Source: Crassaminicella indica (lineage in GTDB: Bacteria > Bacillota > Clostridia > Peptostreptococcales > Thermotaleaceae). From it: a stretch of DNA of 64,000 nt. The DNA is taken from NCBI RefSeq assembly GCF_019203185.1, contig NZ_CP078093.1:2019058-2083057 (forward strand), in the 5' to 3' direction. A model generated the notes under the pieces. That model was given only the letters and a program-made list of their open reading frames with translations. It had not been told where the DNA came from and searched no databases. Below, in pieces: positions 52,981 to 62,119 of the stretch. A program made the translations under genes and the position numbers. Each line of letters begins with the position of its first letter. Positions within the stretch are counted from its first letter, which is position 1.

Positions 52981-53601
52981 ATGAGTGATTATATAAAGGT
53001 TCCACATTTAATTGAAGAGAGAAGCTTTGAAATTATCACAGAAGAATTAGGAGATAAAACTTTTCCAGAGGATATAGCAAAAATCGTAAAGCGTGTGATT
53101 CATACTACGGCAGATTTTCAATATGCAGAGATTTTAGTTGTTTCAGAAGATGCTATTAACTCTGCAAAAAAGGCAATAAAATCAGGTGGACATATAGTGA
53201 CAGATACAAAAATGGCAATGTCAGGAATTAATAAGAAAAAGCTTTCAGAATATGGAGGAGAGGTGCATTGCTTTATATCAGATGAAGATGTAGCAAAAAC
53301 AGCAAAAGAAAAAGGAACAACAAGAGCAATGGCAGCAATGGAAAAGGCGATAAAAGATGAAAAGAACAAAATATTTGTCATAGGCAATGCGCCTACTGCT
53401 TTATTTAAATTAAAACAATTTATTGAAGAAGGAAAGGTAAAGCCGGATTTAGTAGTAGGTGTACCTGTAGGATTTGTTGGAGCTGCTGAGTCTAAGGAAG
53501 AATTTGAAAAATTAAATGTTCCATATATTGTTACAAGGGGGCGTAAAGGAGGAAGCACTGTAGCAGCTGCTATTGTGAATGCTATTTTGTATATGCTGTA
53601 G
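52981..53601 (+). CDS. cbiC: Cobalt-precorrin-8 methylmutase
   Basis: 206 residues, the usual length. Residues near SGGHIVTDTKMAMSGINK and the C-terminal VGVPVGFVGAAESKEE and TRGRKGGSTVAAAIVNA are characteristic. It moves a methyl group from C11 to C12 to give cobyrinate. GGAGG precedes the ATG. Confidence 0.94.
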   Translation: MSDYIKVPHLIEERSFEIITEELGDKTFPEDIAKIVKRVIHTTADFQYAEILVVSEDAINSAKKAIKSGGHIVTDTKMAMSGINKKKLSEYGGEVHCFISDEDVAKTAKEKGTTRAMAAMEKAIKDEKNKIFVIGNAPTALFKLKQFIEEGKVKPDLVVGVPVGFVGAAESKEEFEKLNVPYIVTRGRKGGSTVAAAIVNAILYML

Positions 53602-53618
53602 GAAGAAGAGGGAGAAAG

Positions 53619-54740
53619 ATGGTGGATAGATATATTGTAAAGAACGGAAAGAAAATGCGATATGGATATACAACAGGATCATGTGCTGCTGCTGCCTCAA
53701 AGGCTGCTGCTATTATGGCTTTGACAAAAAAGAAGATGAATTTTGTTAGGATTGATACACCAAAGGGTTGGAAGCTTGATATAGAAATAAAAGAATATAA
53801 TATAGGAAAAGGTTTTGCTATTTGTTCTGTTGAAAAAGATGGTGGAGATGATCCTGATAATACCCACGGGATTTTGATAACCTCTAGAGTTGATATTATT
53901 GATGAACCACGGATTGAGATTAAAGGGGGAAAAGGAGTAGGGATTGTTACAAAACCAGGACTAGCTGTAGCTCCTGGAAATCCTGCTATTAATCCTGTTC
54001 CCCAAAGGATGATTCAAAAAGAAGTATTAGAGGTTTTACCCAAAAATAAGGGAGCAATCATTACTATATCTGTTCCTAAAGGGGAAGAGATTGCAAAGAA
54101 AACCTTTAATCCCAAACTAGGAATTGTAGGTGGAATTTCTATTCTTGGAACATCTGGTATTGTTGTACCTATGTCAGAGGAAGCATTTAAGGAATCTCTA
54201 GCCATTGAGCTAAAAATGGCTGTACAAGAAGGAATAAAAAAACTAATTTTAGTGCCAGGAAATTATGGAAGAGATTTAGCTGTAAAGCACTATCAATTTA
54301 ATGAAAAGCATATTATAAAAACTAGTAATTTTATAGGCTTTATGCTTGAACAATGTATAGCAAATGAGATAAAGAAAGTACTCATGATTGGACATATTGG
54401 AAAGTTTGTAAAGCTTTCTGGAGGGATTTTTCATACTCACAGTAAAGTGGCAGATGGAAGAATAGAAATTATAGCATCGAATTTGGCTCTTTTAGGAGCT
54501 TCTACAAAAGTTATTGAGGAATTATTTGAATGTGTTACAACGGAAGCTGCCATCAAAATTATAGAAGAAAATGGATATGAAAGAGTGTTTGAAGTTTTAT
54601 GTAATAAAGCAGAAAATAGGTGTAAAAGTAGAGCTTATGATCAATTAGAGGTTGGCATTATTATGTTTTCTATGGATCAGAAGATTTTAGGGGTAGGAGA
54701 TAGAGCAAAAAAATTGTTGGAGGAATTTAAAAATGCATAA
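53619..54740 (+). CDS. cbiD: Cobalt-precorrin-5B C1-methyltransferase
   Basis: 373 residues. RYGYTTGSCAAAASKAAA at the N-terminus and PGNYGRDLAVKHY with GHIGKFVKLSGGIFHTHS are diagnostic of CbiD, which is unrelated to the other corrin methyltransferases and marks the anaerobic route. GGGAGAAAG precedes the ATG. It overlaps cbiE by 8 bases. Confidence 0.95.
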   Translation: MVDRYIVKNGKKMRYGYTTGSCAAAASKAAAIMALTKKKMNFVRIDTPKGWKLDIEIKEYNIGKGFAICSVEKDGGDDPDNTHGILITSRVDIIDEPRIEIKGGKGVGIVTKPGLAVAPGNPAINPVPQRMIQKEVLEVLPKNKGAIITISVPKGEEIAKKTFNPKLGIVGGISILGTSGIVVPMSEEAFKESLAIELKMAVQEGIKKLILVPGNYGRDLAVKHYQFNEKHIIKTSNFIGFMLEQCIANEIKKVLMIGHIGKFVKLSGGIFHTHSKVADGRIEIIASNLALLGASTKVIEELFECVTTEAAIKIIEENGYERVFEVLCNKAENRCKSRAYDQLEVGIIMFSMDQKILGVGDRAKKLLEEFKNA

Positions 54741-55362
54741 GGTGTATGTTCTCGGTATGGGGCCTGGAAGCAAAGAATATATACTGCCGGTTACAACAGC
54801 AATTATAAAAAGTTGTGATGTTTTAATAGGTGGAAAAAGAAATTTACAGTATTTTGAACATCTTAATAAAGAAACCTTTTATATTGGATCAAATTTAGAT
54901 AAGCTAATAAAATATACGAAGGAAAATAGATATGATAAAAAAATTGCTTATTTGCTTTCAGGTGATACAGGCTTTTACAGTATGCTTAATTTTTTAAAGA
55001 AGCACTTTAGAACAAGTGAATTAGAGGTTATTCCGGGAATTAGCTCTTATCAGTATTTAGCAGCAAAAATTAAAGAATCATGGCATGATGCATTTATTGG
55101 AAGCTTGCATGGAAGGACCTTTGATTTTATAGAGACGATAAAAAAACATAAAAAAGTTATATTACTTACAGATTATAAATATTCTCCTAAGGAGATTGCG
55201 AGGAAATTAGTCGAAAATAAAATAAGCGGAAAGCTTATGGTTATAGGAGAAAATCTTTCTTATGATCATGAGAAAATTACTAAGGGAAAGCCTGAAGAAA
55301 TTATAAACATGCCAGACTTTGGCATGTCAGTGGTGGTGATAAAGGATGAAATGGACTTATAA
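54733..55362 (+). CDS. cbiE: Cobalt-precorrin-7 C5-methyltransferase
   Basis: 209 residues, the SAM-binding tetrapyrrole methylase fold: VYVLGMGPGSKEYI at the N-terminus, LLSGDTGFYSM and VIPGISSYQYLAAKI. It methylates C5; its partner cbiT, the next gene, methylates C15 and decarboxylates. Separate cbiE and cbiT genes are usual in anaerobes. GGAGG precedes the start. Confidence 0.93.
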   Translation: MHKVYVLGMGPGSKEYILPVTTAIIKSCDVLIGGKRNLQYFEHLNKETFYIGSNLDKLIKYTKENRYDKKIAYLLSGDTGFYSMLNFLKKHFRTSELEVIPGISSYQYLAAKIKESWHDAFIGSLHGRTFDFIETIKKHKKVILLTDYKYSPKEIARKLVENKISGKLMVIGENLSYDHEKITKGKPEEIINMPDFGMSVVVIKDEMDL

Positions 55363-55942
55363 AACGCCAGGAATACCTGATGAATTATTTATTAGAGGAA
55401 AAGTTCCTATGACAAAGGAAGAAGTAAGAGCTGTAACTTTATCTAAGCTGAGATTAGAAGAGCATTCTACTATGATAGATGTGGGAGCAGGTACAGGATC
55501 TATTGCTATTGAAGCTGCTCATATTTGTACAAAGGGTAGAGTAATTGCTATTGAAAGAAATATAGAAGGTATAGAATTAATCAAAGCAAATAGTGAAAAA
55601 TTTGAAGTTGATTTAAAAATTATTCACGGCAAAGCATCAGAAAAGTTAAAGGAATTAGATTCCTTTGATAGAGTTATGATTGGTGGTAGTGGAGGAGAAT
55701 TAGAAAAAATCATTAATATTTGCTATGACAAATTAAAAGAAAATGGTATATGTGTTATAAATTGTATAACAATAGAAACTTTATATGAAGCTATTGAAAA
55801 TCTTAAAAAAAATGGATTTTGCGATATAGATGTGATATCAGTGAATATTGCTAGAGGAAAAGCTTTAGGAAGATATACGCTAATGGAAGGTTTAAATCCT
55901 ATATATATTATTTCAGGGATAAAAAACAAAGGGAGGCAATAA
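55346..55942 (+). CDS. cbiT: Cobalt-precorrin-6B C15-methyltransferase (decarboxylating)
   Basis: 198 residues, class I Rossmann methyltransferase with the SAM loop DVGAGTGSIAIEAA and the following VIAIERN. TPGIPDELFIRGKVPMTKEE at the N-terminus is the CbiT substrate motif. It overlaps cbiE by 17 bases and precedes cbiF by 3. Confidence 0.93.
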   Translation: MKWTYKTPGIPDELFIRGKVPMTKEEVRAVTLSKLRLEEHSTMIDVGAGTGSIAIEAAHICTKGRVIAIERNIEGIELIKANSEKFEVDLKIIHGKASEKLKELDSFDRVMIGGSGGELEKIINICYDKLKENGICVINCITIETLYEAIENLKKNGFCDIDVISVNIARGKALGRYTLMEGLNPIYIISGIKNKGRQ

Positions 55943-55945
55943 AGA

Positions 55946-56695
55946 ATGGTATATTTTATTGGAGCAGGTCCAGGAGACCCTGATTTGATTACGGTAAAAG
56001 GAAAGAAAATTATTGAAGAGGCTGATGTAATTATTTATGCAGGTTCTCTTGTAAATAAGGAGATCATTGATTGTAAAAAAGATACGGCAGTTGTATATAA
56101 TAGTGCTTCAATGACATTAGAAGAAGTAATTAAAGTAATGGAAAAAGCAGTAAAAGACGAGAAACTCGTAGCTAGAGTGCATACAGGAGATCCAAGTATT
56201 TATGGAGCTATAAGAGAGCAGATAGATATATTGGAAGAAAAGGGAATTAGTTATAAGGTGATCCCAGGAGTAAGCTCTTTTGTTGGAGCGGCAGCGGCTA
56301 TAAATAAGGAGTTTACTTTGCCAGGAGTTACCCAAACAGTTATTTTAACAAGGATGGAAGGAAGAACGCCTGTTCCTGAAAAAGAAAGCCTTGAAAAATT
56401 AGCTGAGCATAAAGCATCTATGTGTATATTTTTATCAGTACATATGATAGAAGAAGTAGTAAAAAGGCTTTTAACCCATTATCCTTTATCAACACCTATT
56501 GCAGTGATTCAAAAGGCTACTTGGGATGATCAAAAAGTTGTAATTGGTACATTAGAAAATATTACACAAAAAGTAAAAGAATCTGAGATTAATAAAACAG
56601 CTCAAATTTTAGTAGGGGATTTCCTGGGAAATGAGTACGAGTACTCTAAGCTTTATGATAAGACATTCAGTCATGAATTTAGGACTGCAAAATAA
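55946..56695 (+). CDS. cbiF: Cobalt-precorrin-4 C11-methyltransferase
   Basis: 249 residues. FIGAGPGDPDLITVKGKK, IIYAGSLVN, VARVHTGDPSIYGAIREQ and VIPGVSSFVGAAAAI are typical of CbiF/CobM. It methylates C11 of the contracted ring. AGGGAGG precedes the ATG. The stop overlaps the cbiG start. Confidence 0.94.
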   Translation: MVYFIGAGPGDPDLITVKGKKIIEEADVIIYAGSLVNKEIIDCKKDTAVVYNSASMTLEEVIKVMEKAVKDEKLVARVHTGDPSIYGAIREQIDILEEKGISYKVIPGVSSFVGAAAAINKEFTLPGVTQTVILTRMEGRTPVPEKESLEKLAEHKASMCIFLSVHMIEEVVKRLLTHYPLSTPIAVIQKATWDDQKVVIGTLENITQKVKESEINKTAQILVGDFLGNEYEYSKLYDKTFSHEFRTAK

Positions 56696-57732
56696 TGAAT
56701 AAAGCAATTATTACATTAACAAAGGGTGGTATGAAGCTTGGCTTAAAGTTACTTAATTCTATAGACCAAGCTGTTTTATATGTACATCCGAGGTTTTATA
56801 TGGAGTGTGAAAATATAAAAAAAATTGATGGGAAGATGACTGAATTTATAGGAAAAATATTCCATAAATATAGATGTTTGATTTTTATTATGTCTACAGG
56901 AATTGTAGTAAGAGCTATTGCTCCTTATATTCAAGATAAAAAAACAGATCCTGCTGTAATTGTATTAGATGAAAGAGCAAGAAATGTAATCAGTCTTTTA
57001 TCTGGACATATAGGAGGTGCAAATGACTACACAAAAAAAATTGCAAAAATGATCAATGCAAATCCTGTAATTACGACTGCTTCAGATGTGAATGAATCTA
57101 TAGCAGTAGATACGTTAGCAATGGAATTAGATTGTGAGATAGAAGATTTTTATGATGCAACGAAGGTAACAGCCCATATTGTAAATGGCGAAAAGGTTGG
57201 ACTTATTTCAGATATTTTTATAGATAAAGAGATGCCACTTAATATCATAAAAGTTGACAAAGAGAATATAGATGATAAATTTAAAGGTCTTATTTACATA
57301 TCAGAAAAAAATATCAATAAGCCTATAGGAATAGATTGTGTAGTACTTAGACCTAAAAATATTATTTTGGGTATTGGATGTAGGCGTGGAAAAACAGAAG
57401 AAGAAATTATAAATGCTGTGGAGGATACTCTTAATATATTGAAGCTTTCAAAAAAATCTATAAAGCATATAACAACAGTAGATGTAAAAAAGAATGAAGA
57501 AGGACTAATAAAAGCAGCAAAAGTATTAAAAGTACCGTTAATAATAGTAGATCGAAAAGATATAAAGAAAGTAGAAAGTCAATTTGAACAATCAGAATTT
57601 GTAAAAAAACAAATAGGCGTTGGAGCAGTATGTGAGCCTGCTGCATTTTTAACTAGTAAAGCTGGAAAAATGCTTCAAAAAAAGAAGGGTTATGACGGTA
57701 TAACAATAGCGGTGTTTAGAGAAGGTGAGTAG
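56695..57732 (+). CDS. cbiG: Cobalt-precorrin-5A hydrolase
   Basis: 345 residues in two parts: an N-terminal domain with FIMSTGIVVRAIAPYI and VISLLSGHIGGANDYT, and a C-terminal domain starting ILGIGCRRGKTEEEI and ending at the VGAVCEPAAFL motif. It opens the delta-lactone and releases acetaldehyde, a step only in the anaerobic pathway. It starts at the cbiF stop (ATGA overlap) and is followed by hemA 3 bp later. Confidence 0.93.
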   Translation: MNKAIITLTKGGMKLGLKLLNSIDQAVLYVHPRFYMECENIKKIDGKMTEFIGKIFHKYRCLIFIMSTGIVVRAIAPYIQDKKTDPAVIVLDERARNVISLLSGHIGGANDYTKKIAKMINANPVITTASDVNESIAVDTLAMELDCEIEDFYDATKVTAHIVNGEKVGLISDIFIDKEMPLNIIKVDKENIDDKFKGLIYISEKNINKPIGIDCVVLRPKNIILGIGCRRGKTEEEIINAVEDTLNILKLSKKSIKHITTVDVKKNEEGLIKAAKVLKVPLIIVDRKDIKKVESQFEQSEFVKKQIGVGAVCEPAAFLTSKAGKMLQKKKGYDGITIAVFREGE

Positions 57733-57735
57733 AAA

Positions 57736-59034
57736 ATGGAAATTGTTGTAGTAGGGATAAATCATAAAAATTCTCCAATTGAAATCAGAGAAAAAGTTTC
57801 TTTTTCAAAAAGCGATTTAGAAAAGGCGTATGCTGTTATAAAAAAAAGTGAGCATGTGAAGGAAGCAGTTATTTTATCAACCTGTAACCGAAGTGAAATT
57901 ACAGCTGTAGTTACAGATGTGAATGAAGGAATTCAGTATTTAAAGGATTTTTATTTTGATTTTTTTCATGTAGAAAAAAATGTGCTGGATATGTATTTTT
58001 TTGTAAAATATTCAGATCAAGCAGTAAAGCATGTGTTTCAATTAGCTGCAGGGCTTGAATCTTTGGTGCTAGGGGAGGACCAAATATTAGGACAAGTAAG
58101 AAATGCTCATGAATATGCATTGGAAAAAGGCTGTACATCAAAAATATTAAATAAATTATACAGAGAAGTTATTACAACGGCAAAGAGAATAAAAAGAGAG
58201 ACATCAATATCACAAAATTCATTATCCATTAGTTCTATTGCTGTGAAATTGATTGAAGATATTTTTGATGATTTAAAGGACAAGAAGGTTTTGGTTATAG
58301 GTGTTGGTAAAATGAGCCGTATTGCTATAGAAAATTTAATATATAAAGGGGTAAAAGAAATATATGTAACAAATCGAACGGTAGGACATGCTGTTGATTT
58401 ATCTGAAAGATACAGAGAGATTCGGGTTGTGGAATTTAAAGAGCGCTACAGTATGATTTCAAAAGTAGATATTATTATTACTTCGACAAGTGCGCCCCAC
58501 TATATTTTAAAAAATGAAGAATTCAAAAAGAATTTCTATAATGGACATAGACTTTGTATTGTTGATATTGCAATGCCAAGAGATGTAGATCCTCAAATAA
58601 AAAACATAGAGGGGATATCTGTATATGAACTAGATGAACTAAAAAAAGTATCACTTGAAAATATGGAATCAAGACTTAAAGCTGCACAAGATGCAATAAA
58701 GATTATTATTGAAGAATGTATTCAATTCGAAAATTGGTATAATTGTATTCCTGTATTTCCAGTCATTGAAGAAATTCAAGAGCAAAGCTTTTATATATTA
58801 GAATCAGAAATAGAAAGCTTGATGAAAAGGCTTGATAAAGCTTCACAAAAGGATAAGGAACTTATTGAGCTTGTTATGAGAAGCATGGCGAAGAAATTAA
58901 TTAAAAGACCTATTTTGAATCTAAAGAGAGCGGGAGAAGACAGAAAAGGGAAGTTGTATGCAAAAATTGCAAGCGAATTGTTTGGAGCAAATATATATAG
59001 CTGTAGGAAGAAAGGGAGGCAGCAGAATGCATAA
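57736..59034 (+). CDS. hemA: Glutamyl-tRNA reductase
   Basis: 432 residues. The catalytic Cys50 lies in LSTCNRSEI; GLESLVLGEDQILGQVRNA, the NADPH loop VIGVGKMSRIA and the C-terminal dimer helix region follow. It reduces Glu-tRNA to glutamate semialdehyde, the entry to all tetrapyrroles. Its location inside the cbi cluster puts the first committed step under the same riboswitch. It overlaps cbiH by 8 bases. hemL, the next enzyme, is not in the window. Confidence 0.95.
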   Translation: MEIVVVGINHKNSPIEIREKVSFSKSDLEKAYAVIKKSEHVKEAVILSTCNRSEITAVVTDVNEGIQYLKDFYFDFFHVEKNVLDMYFFVKYSDQAVKHVFQLAAGLESLVLGEDQILGQVRNAHEYALEKGCTSKILNKLYREVITTAKRIKRETSISQNSLSISSIAVKLIEDIFDDLKDKKVLVIGVGKMSRIAIENLIYKGVKEIYVTNRTVGHAVDLSERYREIRVVEFKERYSMISKVDIIITSTSAPHYILKNEEFKKNFYNGHRLCIVDIAMPRDVDPQIKNIEGISVYELDELKKVSLENMESRLKAAQDAIKIIIEECIQFENWYNCIPVFPVIEEIQEQSFYILESEIESLMKRLDKASQKDKELIELVMRSMAKKLIKRPILNLKRAGEDRKGKLYAKIASELFGANIYSCRKKGRQQNA

Positions 59035-59767
59035 TAAAGGAAAAATATATGTAATAGGGCTAGGGCCTGGGAGTAGAGAACATATGAGCAAGAGAGCTTT
59101 AGATGCTATTTTGGATTCAGAAGTTGTTATAGGATATAAAACATATATTCATTTAATAAAGGATTTGTTAGATGAAAAAGAGGTAATTGATTCAGGAATG
59201 AAAAAAGAAGTTGAAAGATGTAATTTGACTATTGATAAAGCATTAGAAGGAAAAAGAGTCTGTATTATAAGTAGTGGAGATGCAGGTGTGTATGGAATGG
59301 CAGGGATTATGCTTGAAGTGAAGTATGAACGGAATGCAGATGTTGAAATAGAAATAATCCCTGGAATTACTGCAGCTAGTGCAGCAGCTTCTGTTCTTGG
59401 AGCACCAATGATGCATGATTTTGCAGTAATATCATTAAGTGATTTATTGACGGATTGGAAGCTGATAAAAAAGAGAATTGAATGTGCTGCTAAAGGAGAT
59501 TTTATCATAGCACTTTATAATCCTAAAAGTAAAGGGCGTGTTTATCAAATTGAAGAAGCAAGAGAAATTATAATGAAGTATAAGGAAAAGGATACACCTG
59601 TAGGAATAGTAAGAAATGCAAAAAGAGATGGCGAAGAAGTAATTATTACTGACCTTGAAAACATGTTAAAGTACAATATTGATATGTTGACGGTAGTAAT
59701 TATTGGAAATAGTAAAACTTATGTAAAAAACGGAAAAATGATTACTCCTAGAGGTTATCAATTATGA
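59027..59767 (+). CDS. cbiH: Cobalt-precorrin-3 C17-methyltransferase
   Basis: 246 residues from ATG 59027 (GGGAGGCAGC upstream); the open frame to 58958 lies within hemA. Motifs: IYVIGLGPGSREHMSKRAL, VVIGYKTYIHLI, ISSGDAGVYGMAG and IPGITAASAAASVLGAPM. It methylates C17 and drives ring contraction. There is no C-terminal ferredoxin-like extension as seen in some CbiH proteins. Confidence 0.93.
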   Translation: MHNKGKIYVIGLGPGSREHMSKRALDAILDSEVVIGYKTYIHLIKDLLDEKEVIDSGMKKEVERCNLTIDKALEGKRVCIISSGDAGVYGMAGIMLEVKYERNADVEIEIIPGITAASAAASVLGAPMMHDFAVISLSDLLTDWKLIKKRIECAAKGDFIIALYNPKSKGRVYQIEEAREIIMKYKEKDTPVGIVRNAKRDGEEVIITDLENMLKYNIDMLTVVIIGNSKTYVKNGKMITPRGYQL

Positions 59768-60528
59768 TTATGATTTTAAGCGGCACAAAGGATGGGAGAG
59801 AAATTGTTAGCATTCTTTTAGATAAGGGGTATCCACTCATTGTAACGACAGCTACAGCTTATGGAGGAACTCTTATTGAAAAAAATGATTTGTGTAGTAT
59901 TATTTCTAAAAAACTAAATAGGGAAGAAATGGAAAGGTTAATAATAGAAAAAAAGGTAGAGGTTTTGATTGATGCAACGCATCCTTATGCTGTGGAAGTG
60001 TCAAAGAATGCTATGGATGCTTGTGAAAATACAAAAACTATTTATTTTCGGTTTCAAAGAGAAAATGTAGATTTAGACCAGTATAAAAATCTGATCAAAT
60101 ATGCTTTTACTTATGAAGAAGGGGTAGAAATATTAAAAAAAATAGATGGCAATATTTTGCTGACTACAGGAAGCAAAACATTAGATATTTTTGCAAAAGA
60201 TTTAAAAAAAGAAAGATTATTTCCTAGAGTACTACCAGTAAGCAAAGTTATTAAAAGCTGTGAACAATTAGGAATTAAACCTTCAAATATTATAGCAATG
60301 CAGGGGCCTTTTTCTATAGAAATGAATATGGAAATGATTAAAAAATATAAAATAGATGTTATGGTATCTAAGGAAAGTGGTGACATTGGAGGAATTATAC
60401 AAAAATTGGAAGCTGCTAAAAGAATGGAGATTCCTGTAATTTTAATTAAAAGACCTAATATAGTATATAAGAATATTTTTGAGAATATGAAGCTTTTAAT
60501 AGAAAAAGTGAGTGAAATATATGGATAA
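59764..60528 (+). CDS. cbiJ: Cobalt-precorrin-6A reductase
   Basis: 254 residues. ILSGTKDGREIVSILLDKG at the N-terminus, VLIDATHPYAVEVSKNA and ILLTTGSKTLDIFA are diagnostic of CbiJ/CobK, which reduces the C18-C19 bond with NAD(P)H. It overlaps cbiH by 4 bases and the next gene by 8. Confidence 0.93.
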   Translation: MIMILSGTKDGREIVSILLDKGYPLIVTTATAYGGTLIEKNDLCSIISKKLNREEMERLIIEKKVEVLIDATHPYAVEVSKNAMDACENTKTIYFRFQRENVDLDQYKNLIKYAFTYEEGVEILKKIDGNILLTTGSKTLDIFAKDLKKERLFPRVLPVSKVIKSCEQLGIKPSNIIAMQGPFSIEMNMEMIKKYKIDVMVSKESGDIGGIIQKLEAAKRMEIPVILIKRPNIVYKNIFENMKLLIEKVSEIYG

Positions 60529-61171
60529 GTATTACCCTATCATGTTAAATATATTTGGAAAGAATTGTGTTGTGATTGGGGGAGGAAAGGTAGCAGAGAG
60601 AAAAGTACTTGCTCTCCTAGAGTGTGGTGCTAAAGTGAAGGTGATAAGCCCTAATAGTACAACAAGATTAAAAGAATTACAACGAGAGAAGCATATCGAA
60701 CTAATAGAAAGGGAATATCGCTTTGGAGATATAAAGGGGAGTTTTCTAGCATTCATTGCAACAGACCAAAGAAAGGTCAATAAGTCTTGCTTAGAAGAAG
60801 CAAGAAATGAGGGGATTCTTGTGAATGTAATAGACAAAGCAGAATTTTGCGACTTTACAGTTCCTAGCGTTATAAGAAGAGGAGATTTGCATGTAACTGT
60901 TTCAACAAATGGAAAAAGTCCTATGCTTTCTAAAAAAATAAGAGAAGAGTTAGAAGAAATTTTTGGAGAAGAATATGCTGCTTTTATCAATGCTTTAGGA
61001 GCTTTAAGGAAGATTGTTTTAAAAGATATTGAAGAAGTCTATATAAGAAGAAATATTTTTGAAAGGATTGTATATAGTGATGTGCTTAAAAGGTATAAAG
61101 CTGGAGAAATCAATAATATAAAAGAAGCAGTTTTGAATTTATACGATGATATCAAAAAAGATTATAGATGA
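60521..61171 (+). CDS. Precorrin-2 dehydrogenase (Met8/CysG N-terminal type)
   Basis: 216 residues. YYPIMLNIFGKNCVVIGGGK, the NAD site, then AERKVLALLECGAKVKV, TDQRKVNKSCLEEAR and FTVPSVIRRGDLHVTVST. It oxidises precorrin-2 to sirohydrochlorin with NAD+. Some relatives also insert Fe or Co; the sequence does not settle this. As no cbiK/cbiX gene is in the window, chelatase activity here is worth considering. ATG 60521 overlaps the cbiJ stop; GTG 60512 is an alternative start. Confidence 0.88.
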   Translation: MDKYYPIMLNIFGKNCVVIGGGKVAERKVLALLECGAKVKVISPNSTTRLKELQREKHIELIEREYRFGDIKGSFLAFIATDQRKVNKSCLEEARNEGILVNVIDKAEFCDFTVPSVIRRGDLHVTVSTNGKSPMLSKKIREELEEIFGEEYAAFINALGALRKIVLKDIEEVYIRRNIFERIVYSDVLKRYKAGEINNIKEAVLNLYDDIKKDYR

Positions 61172-61184
61172 AAAGGTGAAAAAA

Positions 61185-62117
61185 ATGGTAAAAAAGAAAA
61201 TTATTATAGGTTCTAGGGCGAGTGAACTTGCACTTAAACAGACTTATTGGGTAATTGATAGATTAAAAGAGAAATTTCCTCAATATGAATATGAGGTTGT
61301 AAAAATTAAAACTATTGGAGATAAAATTTTAGAGAAGACATTAAATAAAATTGGTGGAAAGGGATTGTTTGTAAAGGAAATTGAAGCAGCTCTTTTAAAG
61401 AATGAAATTGATTTAGCTGTACATAGTATGAAGGATGTACCAACAGTAATGGCAGATGATTTAATCATTGGAGCTATTACAGATCGAGAAGATCCGCGAG
61501 ATATTTTGATTAGTAAAAATGGTTTGCCCCTTGAAAAATTACCACAAGGTGCAAGAATCGGTACAAGTAGTTTAAGGAGAGCTGCACAGCTGTTATATTA
61601 TAGACCTGACTTTGTGATAGAGCCTATTCGCGGGAATATAAGGACGAGAATGAAAAAAATAGAAAGCATGAATTTAGATGGTGTGATTCTTGCTTCTGCA
61701 GGGCTTATGAGAATGGGATGGAAAAGTGAAATATCAGAATTTATCTCAGAAAGGATATGTATACCAGCAGTTGGACAAGGTGCTTTGGGAATTCAGATTA
61801 GAAAAAATGATACTTTTATAGGAGGTATTGTAAAAGAATTAAATAATTCAAGTGTTGAAATTGCTGTAAAAGCTGAAAGAAGTTTTATGAGGACACTTAA
61901 TGGAGGATGTCATGTGCCTATTGGTGCATATGCAAAATTAAAAGAAGATAAAATTTGTATGACTACAGTTATAGCTTCTCCAGATGGGAAAAAATTGATA
62001 ACACTTGAGGATTCCTGTTATAAAGATCAATATGAATTGTTAGGGATAAAAATGGCTAAGCTTAGTCTACAAAAAGGCGGAGACGAGATTTTAAAAAATA
62101 TTGAGGCAGGTGATTAG
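61185..62117 (+). CDS. hemC: Porphobilinogen deaminase (hydroxymethylbilane synthase)
   Basis: 310 residues. IIIGSRASELALKQTYWV at the N-terminus, HSMKDVPT, IGTSSLRRAAQL and the cofactor-binding Cys242 in LNGGCHVPIGAYA, the same number as in E. coli HemC. It joins four porphobilinogens into hydroxymethylbilane. AAAAGGTG at 61171-61178 gives ATG 61185; the open frame to 61146 overlaps the previous gene. Confidence 0.95.
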   Translation: MVKKKIIIGSRASELALKQTYWVIDRLKEKFPQYEYEVVKIKTIGDKILEKTLNKIGGKGLFVKEIEAALLKNEIDLAVHSMKDVPTVMADDLIIGAITDREDPRDILISKNGLPLEKLPQGARIGTSSLRRAAQLLYYRPDFVIEPIRGNIRTRMKKIESMNLDGVILASAGLMRMGWKSEISEFISERICIPAVGQGALGIQIRKNDTFIGGIVKELNNSSVEIAVKAERSFMRTLNGGCHVPIGAYAKLKEDKICMTTVIASPDGKKLITLEDSCYKDQYELLGIKMAKLSLQKGGDEILKNIEAGD

Positions 62118-62119
62118 AT

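Noticed and set aside
53118-53558. 146-residue leftward frame inside cbiC, and similar long antisense frames (for example 7370-7720, 28844-29224, 60532-60990)
   Set aside because: They lie opposite well-identified genes, have biased composition from the codon pattern of the sense strand, and lack ribosome sites.
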